Source: JBGRQA01 sp041725895 (GTDB lineage Bacteria; Bacteroidota; Bacteroidia; Bacteroidales; Marinifilaceae). From it: a stretch of DNA of 64,000 bases. The position numbers and the translations under genes were made by a program. The stretch lies in the NCBI GenBank assembly GCA_041725895.1, contig JBGRQA010000003.1, positions 62,001 through 126,000 of the forward strand, in the 5' to 3' direction. Position 1 is the stretch's first letter. Each line of letters begins with the position of its first letter. The notes beneath the pieces were generated by a model that made no database searches, was not told the DNA's origin, and saw only the letters and a program-made list of their open reading frames with translations. Of this stretch, positions 44,327 through 53,426 are shown piece after piece.

Positions 44327-46234
44327 ATGAAGTTCAAATCCATTCTCAAAAGTCGCTACGGCGGTCTCGTAATCTTTGGTTGTATTTTCCTGGCCCTGTC
44401 CTTCCTGATTCGGAGCATTCTTCTGGTGAAAGATTTTGGAAACGCAGACCTCAACCTACTCCGGTTCCTACAGATTTATCTTTTCGGATTCTTTTACGAT
44501 GTGGTCGCCATCTCCTACTTCATAATCCCCTTCGTACTCTACCTACTCATCGTACCCGATAGAATCTTCAACTCCAGAATCCATCGCTGGATCTCCTACG
44601 CCTTTTTCATCATCAGCATTGGAATACTTGTATTTTCCGGAATTGGCGAATGGTTCTTCTGGGAGGAGTTCAGCGTTCGATACAACTTTATTGCAGTAGA
44701 TTACCTGGTCTACACCCACGAAGTTATCGCCAACATCCGTGAATCCTATCCCATGCCGATAATTATCCTGGGAATGTTAGCTCTCTCAGCCGGCATTTTC
44801 CTGGCCGTACGAAAATACTTTGATCAAACAATCAACACCGAATCCCGCTTTGTTTCCCGCCTGGGTACCAGTATCGTACTCTGGCTGTTTCCTCTCCTGG
44901 CCTTCTATACTATTGACAAAACAACAGCAGAAGTAAAGGACAACACCTATTGCAACGAATTGGCACACAACGGAATTTACCAGATCTTCTCTGCCTTTAG
45001 AAACAACGAGCTGGATTACAAAACCTTTTACCAATCGAAAAAGGACAGAGCGGCTTTCACCCGCCTGAGAGAGTTGATTACAACCCCAAACAGTGAATTT
45101 CTGAATGAGGATGTATTCGATGTTCGGCGAAAAATCACCTACCCGGGTGAGGACAAAACCTACAATGTAATGATGATTACGGTAGAAAGCCTCAGCGGTT
45201 CCTTTTTTACCCGCTTTGGAGGTACCCACAACATTACACCCAATATGGACACCATAGCACAAAATTCCCTTTTCTTCACCAACTTTTACGCAACGGGAAC
45301 CCGAACTGTAAGAGGAATGGAAGCCCTTACAACTTCTCTCCCTCCAACTCCGGGATACTCCATCGTTAAACGCCCGAAAAACGAAAATATGTTTACCCTT
45401 GGAAATGTTTTAAAGGCAAAGGGCTACGCAACCTACTTTATCTATGCCGGCAATGGGTATTTCGACAACATGAATTACTTTTTCGGCAACAGCGGCTACG
45501 ATGTGGTGGACCGTAAATTCTTTACAGATGAAGAAATTACTTTTGAGAATGCCTGGGGGGTATGCGATGAAGACCTGTTTGCCAAAGCGATACAAGTAGC
45601 TGACAACATGCACCAACAAGGGAAACCTTTCCACAATTTCATTATGACCACCTCCAACCATCGTCCCTATACCTATCCTGAGGGTAGAATTGATATTCCA
45701 TCACATTCGGGACGAAAAGGAGCTGTGAAATACACCGATTATGCCATCGCCAAATTCCTGCGGGAGGCCCAAAAGCACGAATGGTTCAACAATACCCTCT
45801 TCGTTATGGTAGCCGACCATTGCGCATCCAGCGCCGGAAAAACCTCTCTTCCCGTAAACAAGTACCACATTCCCTTTATGGTATATGCACCCAAAATTAT
45901 TGAACCTCGCGAGGTAAATACTCTTGCCTCACAAATTGATTTTGCCCCAACCATCCTGGGACTTTTGAACATGGATTATACTTCGAAGTTCTTCGGAAAG
46001 GACATCCTGCTATCGCATCCTAACCGGGCCCTCATTGGAACCTACCAAAAGATAGGCCTTGTAAGAGAGGGAAAACTAACGGTACAGCTCCCCACAAAAC
46101 GAACCGAAGCCTACGAAATAAACGGATTGGAACAAACTCCGGCATCCCTGGACAAAAAGGATCTGGAAGATGCCATTACCTACTACCAAACGGCCAGTTA
46201 CTTGTTCCACAACAAGAAATACAATTTCAGGTAA
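44327..46234 (+). CDS. LTA synthase-like phosphoglycerol transferase/sulfatase family membrane protein
   Basis: Started at 44327 (MKFKSILKSRYGGLVIFGC) this is 635 aa; the frame is open for 39 codons upstream without a membrane-protein start. About five membrane helices come first. A periplasmic alkaline-phosphatase-fold domain follows with ITVESLSGSFF (metal-binding Glu), the catalytic Thr in ATGTRTVRGMEA, YFIYAGNGYFDNMNYFFG and the metal-binding VADHCASS. In Bacteroidota the family adds phosphoglycerol or phosphoethanolamine-like groups to glycans or lipids; the substrate is unknown. The C-terminal tail is soluble. Confidence 0.9.
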   Translation: MKFKSILKSRYGGLVIFGCIFLALSFLIRSILLVKDFGNADLNLLRFLQIYLFGFFYDVVAISYFIIPFVLYLLIVPDRIFNSRIHRWISYAFFIISIGILVFSGIGEWFFWEEFSVRYNFIAVDYLVYTHEVIANIRESYPMPIIILGMLALSAGIFLAVRKYFDQTINTESRFVSRLGTSIVLWLFPLLAFYTIDKTTAEVKDNTYCNELAHNGIYQIFSAFRNNELDYKTFYQSKKDRAAFTRLRELITTPNSEFLNEDVFDVRRKITYPGEDKTYNVMMITVESLSGSFFTRFGGTHNITPNMDTIAQNSLFFTNFYATGTRTVRGMEALTTSLPPTPGYSIVKRPKNENMFTLGNVLKAKGYATYFIYAGNGYFDNMNYFFGNSGYDVVDRKFFTDEEITFENAWGVCDEDLFAKAIQVADNMHQQGKPFHNFIMTTSNHRPYTYPEGRIDIPSHSGRKGAVKYTDYAIAKFLREAQKHEWFNNTLFVMVADHCASSAGKTSLPVNKYHIPFMVYAPKIIEPREVNTLASQIDFAPTILGLLNMDYTSKFFGKDILLSHPNRALIGTYQKIGLVREGKLTVQLPTKRTEAYEINGLEQTPASLDKKDLEDAITYYQTASYLFHNKKYNFR

Positions 46235-46241
46235 TCCTGGA

Positions 46242-46348
46242 TTTAACCATAAAAAATCTCAGTAGGAATCAAACAAAATAAAGCAAGACAACGAAACTTA
46301 GGAAACTTTAAATACCTTTGTGATCCATTGAGATTTTTTGTGGTTAAA
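46242..46348. repeat. 20-bp inverted repeat, MITE-like, between two genes
   Basis: The arms TTTAACCATAAAAAATCTCA (46242-46261) and the complement of it with one mismatch (46329-46348) enclose 67 bases. The enclosed part holds TACCTTTG (46313-46320), a perfect -7 promoter box, so the element may carry the promoter of the lipid kinase gene. The first arm starts 7 bases after the upstream stop codon. Confidence 0.75.
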
Positions 46349-46411
46349 CAATTACTTACTCCAAAACAGTTAGGTATAGCACAAATAATCAACAGACAAA
46401 ACAAACTACTC

Positions 46412-47299
46412 ATGAATACCTCCATAAAACTCCTCGCTATTATAAACCCCATTTCCGGAACCGGGAAACAAAAAGGAATGGAAGAACTTCTTCAACAACA
46501 TCTTGACTCCTCCAAATTCCAACTTCACACACAATACACACAATATGCCGGCCATGGATCAGCAATAGCAAAAGAAGCAATACAGCAACAATTTGATGCC
46601 GTACTTGCCATTGGAGGCGACGGAACCATCAACGAAATAGCACGATCATTAGCGGGTTCGGAGGTAGCTATGGGGATCATTCCCTGCGGATCGGGAAATG
46701 GCCTGGCCCGACACCTGGGTATTCCAATGGATACTGTAAAAGCCATCCAATGGCTGAACAAAGCGGAAATAAAAAAAATGGATACCGTTAAGGCCAATAA
46801 TGAACTATTCGTTAATGTAGCAGGTGTGGGATTCGATGCCTTTATTAGTCACGAATTTGCTAAAATGGAATCCCGCGGATTGATATCCTACGCCAAAGCA
46901 GTGATAAAATCCTTCTTCAGCTATCCCCTTCAGGATTTCATCATTGAAACCAAAGAACAAAAACATCAACTACAGGGCTTACTGCTTAGTTTTGCCAATT
47001 CCTCCCAATTTGGTAACAATGCCTACATTGCACCCAAGGCAAGCATACAGGATGGGCAAATCAACCTGGTCCTGCTTAAAAGGCCGAAATTGTTTCAAAT
47101 TCCCGGATTGGCACTGAAAACCTTCACCAAGAGACTGGAAACCTCTTCCCTCTTCACTCAAATTAAGGGAGACGAATTCCTTATTCGACAAAACGACACC
47201 CTGGGCCATGTAGATGGTGAACCCATCGAATTCGGAAGTGAGATTCACCTCATCGTTTGCCCTCAATCCTTAAATGTATTCACTTGTCATAATTGCTAA
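46412..47299 (+). CDS. Diacylglycerol kinase family lipid kinase (YegS/DgkB-like)
   Basis: This 295-aa kinase is started at the internal Met (46412, MNTSIKLLAIINPISGTGK), where homologues begin. The N-terminal catalytic domain has the nucleotide-binding LAIGGDGTINEIA and GIIPCGSGNGLARHL. The C-terminal beta-rich domain has VDGEPIEF and SANSSQFG-like strand (SFANSSQFGNNAYIAPKA). It is expected to phosphorylate a lipid such as diacylglycerol or a sphingoid base at the inner membrane. Following an LTA synthase-like gene, it could recycle the lipid by-product of that enzyme; this link is inferred. Confidence 0.9.
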   Translation: MNTSIKLLAIINPISGTGKQKGMEELLQQHLDSSKFQLHTQYTQYAGHGSAIAKEAIQQQFDAVLAIGGDGTINEIARSLAGSEVAMGIIPCGSGNGLARHLGIPMDTVKAIQWLNKAEIKKMDTVKANNELFVNVAGVGFDAFISHEFAKMESRGLISYAKAVIKSFFSYPLQDFIIETKEQKHQLQGLLLSFANSSQFGNNAYIAPKASIQDGQINLVLLKRPKLFQIPGLALKTFTKRLETSSLFTQIKGDEFLIRQNDTLGHVDGEPIEFGSEIHLIVCPQSLNVFTCHNC

Positions 47300-47667
47300 A
47301 CCGGAAAGAATCAGTATCAATTTCAAAAACCGATATACCAATACAGAAAGGGGCTGCAGATAATAGATCACAAGACCCTAAAATTTGGATTGTGCTAAGG
47401 AAAATAATTGATTGACGATGCGCTTGCCTACGCTCTTTTGCCCTGGTATCTCTATTCCCAACGCTTGTATACTTTACCCAAACAAAACTGTAAATCACGG
47501 CTTGTGGACAAGGCAGATTAGGTGTCCTTTCGCATGCAAATTCCTTATACAACTAGTTCTATTTCACCAACTCCGGGGGATAAAAAAAAACAAAACACAT
47601 ATCAGATGAATTTGTTTTTTCTTTGAAATTTCCTTATTTTAATTCAAACTAATTAAAGCGATATTTC
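47300..47667. other. Intergenic, no gene seen
   Basis: There is no coding-like frame. A weak promoter match (TTG at 47613-47615, TATTTTAA about 20 bases later) precedes the spondin lipoprotein gene. Confidence 0.4.
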
Positions 47668-48345
47668 ATGAAATTAAATGGTTTATTACTCCTTTTGTCA
47701 GTAGGATTGCTAATGGCTTGCTCCGACGATGACAATGATACGGATACAACTCCAATAGAGAAGAGTGCACGTTATAGAATTACAGTTACAGGAAATTGGA
47801 CCGGCATTAATCACCCAACAGATTATCCTGCCAATGCCCATTTCTCTCCTGTAATTGGTATGGCACACAAAGCAGGAGCAACTATATTCTCTGAAAACGA
47901 ATTGGCTTCCGATGGAATTGAGGTAATGGCTGAAACAGGAGCCACTTCACCATTGGATGACGAAATTAGGGACAGAATCGATGCCGGAGAGGCAAATTTA
48001 TTGATAAAAGAGGGGGGATTAGCAACAGGAGATGGTGAAATTTCCTTTGAACTCACGATCAACAGGGATTTCCCATTGATTACTCTGGTAAGTATGCTGG
48101 CTCCAAGTCCCGATTGGTTTATTGCAGCGAAAAATATCAATCTCCTGGAGAACGATAAGTTTATTACTGAAGTAACCATAGATGCTGTAGCATACGATTC
48201 GGGCACAGATAGTGGAAGTACCTTTACTTCGCCCAATGCGGATACCAATCCGGCAGAAAATATCTCAAAAATAACTTCTGCCCCTTTGGGGAATGGAAAC
48301 GAAGTCACTCCTCCATTGGTCCGTATTCAGTTTTCAAAATTATAA
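47668..48345 (+). CDS. Spondin-domain surface lipoprotein
   Basis: This 225-aa lipoprotein has a signal with lipobox LLMAC and the acidic sequence SDDDND directly after the Cys, the lipoprotein export signal that sends Bacteroidota lipoproteins to the cell surface. The remainder is a spondin_N domain: ARYRITVTGNWTGINHPTDYP, HFSPVIGMAHKAG, DFPLITLVSMLAPSPDWF and VRIQFSKL at the end. Spondin domains bind calcium and matrix components in animals; in marine bacteria they are common on exported proteins. It is a single-gene transcript, convergent with the next gene. Confidence 0.9.
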   Translation: MKLNGLLLLLSVGLLMACSDDDNDTDTTPIEKSARYRITVTGNWTGINHPTDYPANAHFSPVIGMAHKAGATIFSENELASDGIEVMAETGATSPLDDEIRDRIDAGEANLLIKEGGLATGDGEISFELTINRDFPLITLVSMLAPSPDWFIAAKNINLLENDKFITEVTIDAVAYDSGTDSGSTFTSPNADTNPAENISKITSAPLGNGNEVTPPLVRIQFSKL

Positions 48346-48431
48346 TCTCCATTTCTAAATTCCCGTTGAAACCGAAAGCAAATTCAACAAGGAGTTTAAA
48401 AAAAAATCATTGACTATAAAGCAGAAAAGAA

Positions 48432-48454
48432 GAAACCGGCTTAGAGCCGGTTTC
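48432..48454. terminator. Hairpin terminator between convergent genes
   Basis: GAAACCGGCT, loop TAG, AGCCGGTTTC is a perfect 10-bp stem. A T-rich tract follows on the minus strand, so it best serves the minus gene at 48531, but it may stop both transcripts. Confidence 0.75.
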
Positions 48455-48530
48455 GGTCATTTAGAAAATTAATTGTCTATTAACTTTAAATTCAAACGAT
48501 CAGAGTTTGAATAGAAAGGTCTTTAATATT

Positions 48531-49322
48531 TTATTCCTGCTCCTGAAGCTGAGGTTCAGGTTGCTCCTGTGTAGCTGGCTGTTCTGTAGCTTCAACCTTT
48601 ACCGGTGCAGGTTTGGTTTTCTTCTTCTTTTCATCCTTAGGCTTGGCAATATGTCTCACCTTTTTAATCATGTGGCTAAACATGTACTCCTTCATCTTCA
48701 CTTCATCTTTGTACTTGAAGATCAATCGTCCGGTAGCACTAATATCATGTAACATCTTCCAAAGCTCATCAAAAGATTTCAGATTGTTAGCCACCAACTC
48801 TTTTCGCTCCATCAGCTTTTGATTCTGCAATTGGTTGTCCTCATCAATTTTTCCAATCAGCTGGTGCAGTTCAGTACCCAATTCCGCCTTGTAACCACGG
48901 GCTTCCATGGCAGTTTGGTTGTTGGAAATATTTTGTTCCACCACTTTAATCCACTGAATCAAGCCTTCAACGTTCTTCTTTCTTGCATTCTGTCGCGCCT
49001 GCTTGCAGCCAAAATCCTTATGATTGATTGTTAAGTCCTTGTTCGACCGCATTGCATAAGCCTGAATGTGCTCCAGAATAGGGCGAATGGCATCCAAATT
49101 CGCATACAGTCTTTCGGTAACCTTCTTCAGTTCCGAAGTTAGGGTGATTGGGTTTACCAAATGGGCCACCTCCTCAATTTTGACATTCAATGCTGTTTCA
49201 AACTCCGAATTGTATTCGGGAGAGAAATTTTCAAATTCGACTCTATCTCTGTTGTAGAATTGCTTAATAAAGCCGGCCACTATAGGCAACTCTTCCTTAC
49301 GAAATTTATAAAATTCGCTCAT
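48531..49322 (-). CDS. Hypothetical helical protein with Pro/Glu/Gln-rich tail
   Basis: This 263-aa cytosolic protein is mostly alpha-helical; residues 40-215 have heptad-like hydrophobic spacing (ILEHIQAYAM, LHQLIGKIDEDNQLQNQKLM) and may form a bundle or coiled coil. The last 40 residues are Lys-rich, then Pro/Glu/Gln-rich and disordered. I recognise no family. It is a single transcription unit facing the spondin gene. Its start (49320-49322) is 169 bases from the end of the 21-bp minisatellite; whether the two are linked is unknown. Confidence 0.7.
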   Translation of the reverse strand: MSEFYKFRKEELPIVAGFIKQFYNRDRVEFENFSPEYNSEFETALNVKIEEVAHLVNPITLTSELKKVTERLYANLDAIRPILEHIQAYAMRSNKDLTINHKDFGCKQARQNARKKNVEGLIQWIKVVEQNISNNQTAMEARGYKAELGTELHQLIGKIDEDNQLQNQKLMERKELVANNLKSFDELWKMLHDISATGRLIFKYKDEVKMKEYMFSHMIKKVRHIAKPKDEKKKKTKPAPVKVEATEQPATQEQPEPQLQEQE

Positions 49323-49490
49323 AGTAAAGAATTAAATGATTAAAAATATTGAGTTTTTGTTTCGTTTCCAGTTTACACCATCTACAACTTCACTTCATTC
49401 TCTAATCAACATCATTCTTCAACCCTTCCTGCCTTGTATTGAGTCAGATTCCATTTCTACACTCTACTTTCCATGGTATCTTTCCTCATT
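49323..49490. other. Gene-free flank between the 48531 gene and the minisatellite
   Basis: AT-rich sequence must hold the promoter of the 48531-49322 gene. I find no confident box. Confidence 0.35.
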
Positions 49491-49658
49491 CCCTTTGAGG
49501 TTTTCACGACTCCCTTTGCGCTTTTCACCTTTCCCTTTGAAGTTTTCGCTACTCCCTTTGCACTTTTCGTCTTTCCCTTTGAGGTTTTCGCTACTCCCTT
49601 TGAGCTTTTCGCCTTTCCCTTTGTTGTTTTCGCTACTCCCTTTGCACTTTTCACTTTT
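49491..49658. repeat. 21-bp tandem repeat (minisatellite), 8 units in 42-bp pairs
   Basis: Eight units begin CCCTTTG and alternate between endings of the ...TTTTCGCTACT and ...TTTTCGTCTTT kind, so the higher-order period is 42 bp. Read on the minus strand (49654-49457) the array encodes heptads like TSKGKVK and SAKGVVK, Lys/Ser-rich and almost without hydrophobic residues. I see no ribosome binding site and cannot tell if it is expressed. The phase TTC-----T--CTTTGA-GTT is shared with the array at 9012-9179. Confidence 0.88.
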
Positions 49659-50315
49659 CCTTCAAAGATTCCCGTAATTTAAATTCCACACTCCTTTGCA
49701 TCTATTAGAAAGAGTTTTTCACAGGAAATTGTTTGAACCTCAGCACGAAACTAAATTTACGGAAAAGCTTTTAATATGTCAAATATTTATTTAACCAAAC
49801 AACACACAAAAAACTGTATCTCAACAAACACAACCCATCCAACACCAATATTTTTTATTTTGGGTGAAAAACAGAAACTTTTCACCAGCACCCCATCCTT
49901 CTTTCTCTATATATATTCCGTCAACGACCAATTGCTGCTGCTATCTCCTGGTGCTTCTTCATTCTGTAGCAATCCAGCCCTTCAAATCGCTGACAGAATT
50001 TTGAGAATCCACATGCCAAACCAATTCACAAAAAGCGAGTCAATTCGTTTATCAGAAAAGAGAAAGATTCGTCACGATTGAAACTGATACTTTGTTGTAA
50101 AAAAACTCGTAGAAAGTAGTAATCCAATCCAGGACAGATCGGAATAAATTCATATTTCATTACAAACATCCTTCCGCTCCAAATGTTTTCCATAATTCCA
50201 AAGGAACAGAATCAGGACCCCCAACCCCATCTTCTAAAACCCTATATAACAAGACACTTCAACCATCTCACAGTCTTCATCAACTAAACTTTTAAGAAAT
50301 AAACTAACAAATTAG
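49659..50315. other. Intergenic, no gene seen
   Basis: This long AT-rich gap has only short frames lacking protein-like composition. I see nothing functional before the promoter at 50316. Confidence 0.45.
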
Positions 50316-50346
50316 TTGTATTTCCAAAAACTTTGTTTTAGATTTG
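50316..50346 (+). promoter_or_regulatory. Bacteroidota promoter of the ExbD-like gene
   Basis: TTG at 50316-50318, exactly 20 bases, and TAgaTTTG at 50339-50346 give a full consensus match. The ATG is 81 bases past the -7 box, leaving a leader of about 75 nt. Confidence 0.6.
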
Positions 50347-50427
50347 AACTAAGGATTTAGTCAAACATTGTAAACTGATCCCTACAACCAATTGTTCCAC
50401 CAACTTATTAAGCAAATAACACCATCT

Positions 50428-50754
50428 ATGAAAAAATTTGCTATCGCACTCATTCTTCTGACCTGCACCATCGGTATGGCTCTATGCTGGAATCCAAAGC
50501 CTATGGTCAAAACCTTGCAAATAGAAATAACAAAAGAGGGCGCTGTATATGTACAGGGAGAATTAAGTTCATACGAATTGCTGATTAATGACATTGCAAA
50601 GGAGATGCAGGAGATTTCCTGGCCGGATGAAATTAGCGATTGCGTTGTAATTAAAGCCCATGAACAGGTTAAGTTGGAAAACCTGGAACGGGTGAAGAGA
50701 GCACTAAAACTGGCAAATATCAAAAAAGTTAATTACAGTACTGCGAACGATTAA
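50428..50754 (+). CDS. ExbD/TolR-like periplasmic domain protein
   Basis: This 108-aa protein, started at MKKFAIALILLTCTIGMALC (50428), has one N-terminal hydrophobic segment that may anchor it or be cleaved. The rest resembles the periplasmic domain of ExbD/TolR: KTLQIEITKEGAVYVQGE, then DCVVIKAHEQVKLENLERVK and KLANIKKVNYST at the end. The usual conserved Asp in the membrane helix is absent, and no ExbB or TonB gene is adjacent. It may be a stand-alone relative rather than a working proton-channel subunit. Confidence 0.55.
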   Translation: MKKFAIALILLTCTIGMALCWNPKPMVKTLQIEITKEGAVYVQGELSSYELLINDIAKEMQEISWPDEISDCVVIKAHEQVKLENLERVKRALKLANIKKVNYSTAND

Positions 50755-50959
50755 AGATCTTCATTTTTATAATTTTGGTAATGGTTAAGTAAAAAAGGCA
50801 ATAGCTTTCTTACTGCAATTGTTGCAACAGGTCTACAAAATATTCAAAAGAACCTCATCTTACACAAACTATGAATAGGTTTTACTCAGCACAATTCGGT
50901 AGGAAGGCTATGCCATAAGAAATTAAAAGAACAATTTGATCAACAAGGGAAGAATGGAA

Positions 50960-51009
50960 AGAAGAGAGAACCATTCAAAAGGAATATTTCTCTCTTCTCT
51001 ATTTTTTTA
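50960..51009 (+). terminator. Rho-independent terminator after the ExbD-like gene
   Basis: AGAAGAGAGAA (50960-50970) pairs with TTCTCTCTTCT (50988-50998), and a T-run follows. It is about 205 bases after the stop. Confidence 0.75.
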
Positions 51010-51059
51010 TTTTGAAATTTTAGAATCAATTTCTTTTTATAATAAGTAAACAGACCGAT

Positions 51060-51098
51060 GTAAAAGGGGACGTTTCATCCAGTATCGTTCCCTTTTAC
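51060..51098. terminator. Second hairpin overlapping the end of the MATE gene
   Basis: GTAAAAGGGGACG and CGTTCCCTTTTAC pair at 12 of 13 positions; the stem includes the stop codon of the minus-strand gene at 51095-51097. A T-run follows on the plus strand, so it works best against plus-strand transcription. Confidence 0.6.
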
Positions 51099-52480
51099 TT
51101 TTTCACCTCACCAGCATGAGCCAATTCCAGCTTTCTCGACAACCGTCTGAATCGCATCATAAATAGAAAAGAGGCAGTTCCTAATCCAGCAGGAAGTCCC
51201 CACCAAATTCCTATCTCACCCATATTAAAAGTAAACGCACACAGGTAACCGGTAGGAAGAGAAACCACAAAATAGGCTACAAAAGTCAGAACCGTTGGAA
51301 TATTCACGTCTGCCAATCCTCTTAAAATACTTCCAAATACAATCTGAAGTGCATCAAAAAACTGGTAGATCACCATCACAATCAGAAACTGAGCCGTTAA
51401 CTGAATAACCTTAGGTTCTTCGGTAAACCAGGTGGGGAGTATATGTCTTAAACTTACAAAAAGAGTGCACATAATTACCACGGTTCCCAAAATCAGATGG
51501 ACAGCAGCCCATCCTGAGTTTTTCATCTCCAGGATTCGTTTCTCACCAAGTAGGGAAGATACCCGAATGGTTGTACTTGCCGCTATCCCCTGGTAGATCA
51601 TAAAGCTTACAGTGGAAATACTCAGGGCTATTTGATGGGCGGCGAGACCTTCCACCGAAATCCACCCCATCATAATGGTGCTCAGCATAAAGGCAGAGGC
51701 TTCCATCACCAACTGAGCCCCAATAGGTACTCCCAATTGCCAAACCCGAAAGAAATCTTTCAACCGAAAAACGGAAGATTGCATCAATTCGCGGTAGGCT
51801 TTGAAAGTTGCACCTCGCTGAAATACGAACACAAAAGCAACGGCCATAAATCCTCGTGCGATCAGCGTACCATAACCTGCTCCGTTCAATCCCATAACAG
51901 GCAATCCAAGCTTTCCGTTAATTAAAATATAGTTAGCCACCACGTTAACCAGATTGGCGATTAGCATGATATTCATCGCAACCTTTGTATTGGCCACACC
52001 TTCTCCAAATTGCTTGTAGCCCATAAAAATCATCATGGGCAAAACACTTGCCGTAAGAATCCACAAATATTCACGGGAAGCTCCGATAATCTCTTTCGGT
52101 TGCCCCATATAATCCATAAACAGACTCAAAACAACCAGCAGTGCACTTAGCAGAATTCCCATTACAATCATGGCAGCCATTCCATTCCGAAACCAGGCAC
52201 CCACTTTTTTCATTTGAAAATCGCCTCTCGCTTCAGCAACAAGAGGTGTCAAAGCATAGGAAAACCCTGTACCAAAAACGATAACCAACCAAAAAATGGT
52301 ATTGGCAAAAGAAGCTGCAGCGAGTTCCTGTGTTCCCACATGTCCAATCATCATGTTATCAATCAACCCCACTGTAATTTGCCCCAATTGAGCAAGTACA
52401 ACAGGAAAACCCAATTTAGCTATTGGACGATAATGGGGAAGAAACGGGGAAAGAAGAGTGTGTTTAGTAATTCGATTCAT
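51095..52480 (-). CDS. MATE family multidrug/sodium exporter
   Basis: This 461-aa integral membrane protein has about 12 helices. The start is taken at the internal Met (52478-52480), MNRITKHTLLSPFLPHY; the open frame of 32 more codons has no membrane-protein character. The NorM-type signature is LGFPVVLAQLGQITVGLIDN, then MMIGHVGTQELAAASFAN, with further matches at GAALLI-like helices and EGVANTKVAMNIML. It is expected to export cationic drugs or metabolites in exchange for Na+ or H+. It has its own promoter region, divergent from the metal-efflux locus. Confidence 0.93.
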   Translation of the reverse strand: MNRITKHTLLSPFLPHYRPIAKLGFPVVLAQLGQITVGLIDNMMIGHVGTQELAAASFANTIFWLVIVFGTGFSYALTPLVAEARGDFQMKKVGAWFRNGMAAMIVMGILLSALLVVLSLFMDYMGQPKEIIGASREYLWILTASVLPMMIFMGYKQFGEGVANTKVAMNIMLIANLVNVVANYILINGKLGLPVMGLNGAGYGTLIARGFMAVAFVFVFQRGATFKAYRELMQSSVFRLKDFFRVWQLGVPIGAQLVMEASAFMLSTIMMGWISVEGLAAHQIALSISTVSFMIYQGIAASTTIRVSSLLGEKRILEMKNSGWAAVHLILGTVVIMCTLFVSLRHILPTWFTEEPKVIQLTAQFLIVMVIYQFFDALQIVFGSILRGLADVNIPTVLTFVAYFVVSLPTGYLCAFTFNMGEIGIWWGLPAGLGTASFLFMMRFRRLSRKLELAHAGEVKK

Positions 52481-52743
52481 GTTGCTATTTAATTTGGCGC
52501 CAAAAGTAATCCTGCCATCCTTGAAAAAACAGGACATCTGTCTTAAAGCGGTGCAAATATAGAAAACCTGTAACAATGACTGAGAGAATCACCAAAACTT
52601 TTCCAGGTTATCGTAATATACAACTGCAATTCCTTCGCTATAGATAATTTTTTTTCCCAATTGCAATCCCTCCAAATGCCTTTATTTACGAAACAATTAA
52701 AGTCCACTCAACCACCCATTCTTTACTTAGACTAAATCAAAAC

Positions 52744-52774
52744 TTGGAAATCTGCACAACAAATTCTATTTTTG
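52744..52774 (+). promoter_or_regulatory. Bacteroidota promoter before the first His-rich gene
   Basis: TTG at 52744-52746, a 20-base spacer and TAttTTTG at 52767-52774 match the consensus fully. The ATG lies 18 bases past the -7 box, so the leader is very short. Confidence 0.6.
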
Positions 52775-52791
52775 GAATCTAATCGGGTATT

Positions 52792-53208
52792 ATGAGGAAT
52801 TTCAAAAAATACTACATCATGATAATGCTACTGTTACCTATGCTGGTAATACTGGCTCATGATATTATTCCTCACCACCACCATCAGGAATCGAATTCCT
52901 GCCTTTCTACGGCGGGAGAATGGCACCATCATCAACTCATCTCTGAAAACGATGGTTGTTTTCATTCCGACAGTCATGATGATTTTCATCTGCACCACTC
53001 GCATCAATCAGAAGATCATAACTGTTGCCATTTCAATCAGAATCGCTTTCAAAAAGACCTGACTTTCCAGGTAATACTTGTAATACGTCAGTATTTATAC
53101 CAGGAAATGGAGTCCCAAACTCTGCCCAAATTTTCGATTTGGGAAAGCCCACTTTGGAAAGCTCCTGACCGGTCATCCATTGGTCTCAGGGCTCCTCCCT
53201 GCGCTTAA
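52792..53208 (+). CDS. His-rich exported protein (DUF6769-like)
   Basis: This 138-aa protein starts with a signal anchor (YYIMIMLLLPMLVILAHDII). A His-rich segment follows with PHHHH, EWHHH, HDDFHLHHSHQSEDHNCC, about 20 His residues between positions 23 and 81 together with several Cys. The C-terminal half has no His. The layout (membrane start, HDIIPHHHH) is that of the DUF6769-like small proteins found near heavy-metal efflux systems in Bacteroidota. It probably binds Cu, Ag, Zn or Co ions in the periplasm. It precedes the efflux genes but has its own promoter. Confidence 0.75.
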   Translation: MRNFKKYYIMIMLLLPMLVILAHDIIPHHHHQESNSCLSTAGEWHHHQLISENDGCFHSDSHDDFHLHHSHQSEDHNCCHFNQNRFQKDLTFQVILVIRQYLYQEMESQTLPKFSIWESPLWKAPDRSSIGLRAPPCA

Positions 53209-53386
53209 TGCACCTCTAAAAGACAAAAGAATCCCTTTTTCTTATTACATCAAAAGATTTCTCTGCTCTAATTTGATATCAGATTTGAACAGAGATGGAT
53301 TGCAGGTGCTGCAAATTCAAAAACAAAATTCACAATTAACCATAATAGTAATTTAAATTCGGATTACTATCTCAGGAACTAATTCT

Positions 53387-53417
53387 TTGAGATGGTATAT
53401 GGATTTAACTAATTTTA
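53387..53417 (+). promoter_or_regulatory. Candidate promoter of the His-rich lipoprotein gene
   Basis: TTG (53387-53389), 20 bases and TAatTTTA (53410-53417) match with one mismatch. The start codon is only 10 bases on, so the message would be nearly leaderless if this is the promoter. Confidence 0.4.
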
Positions 53418-53426
53418 ATTATCGCT

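Noticed and set aside
47823..48308. 161-aa minus-strand ORF opposite the spondin gene
   Set aside because: Shadow of the spondin lipoprotein coding sequence.
49491..49658. CRISPR array
   Set aside because: Units are contiguous 21-mers with no spacers and no cas genes nearby.
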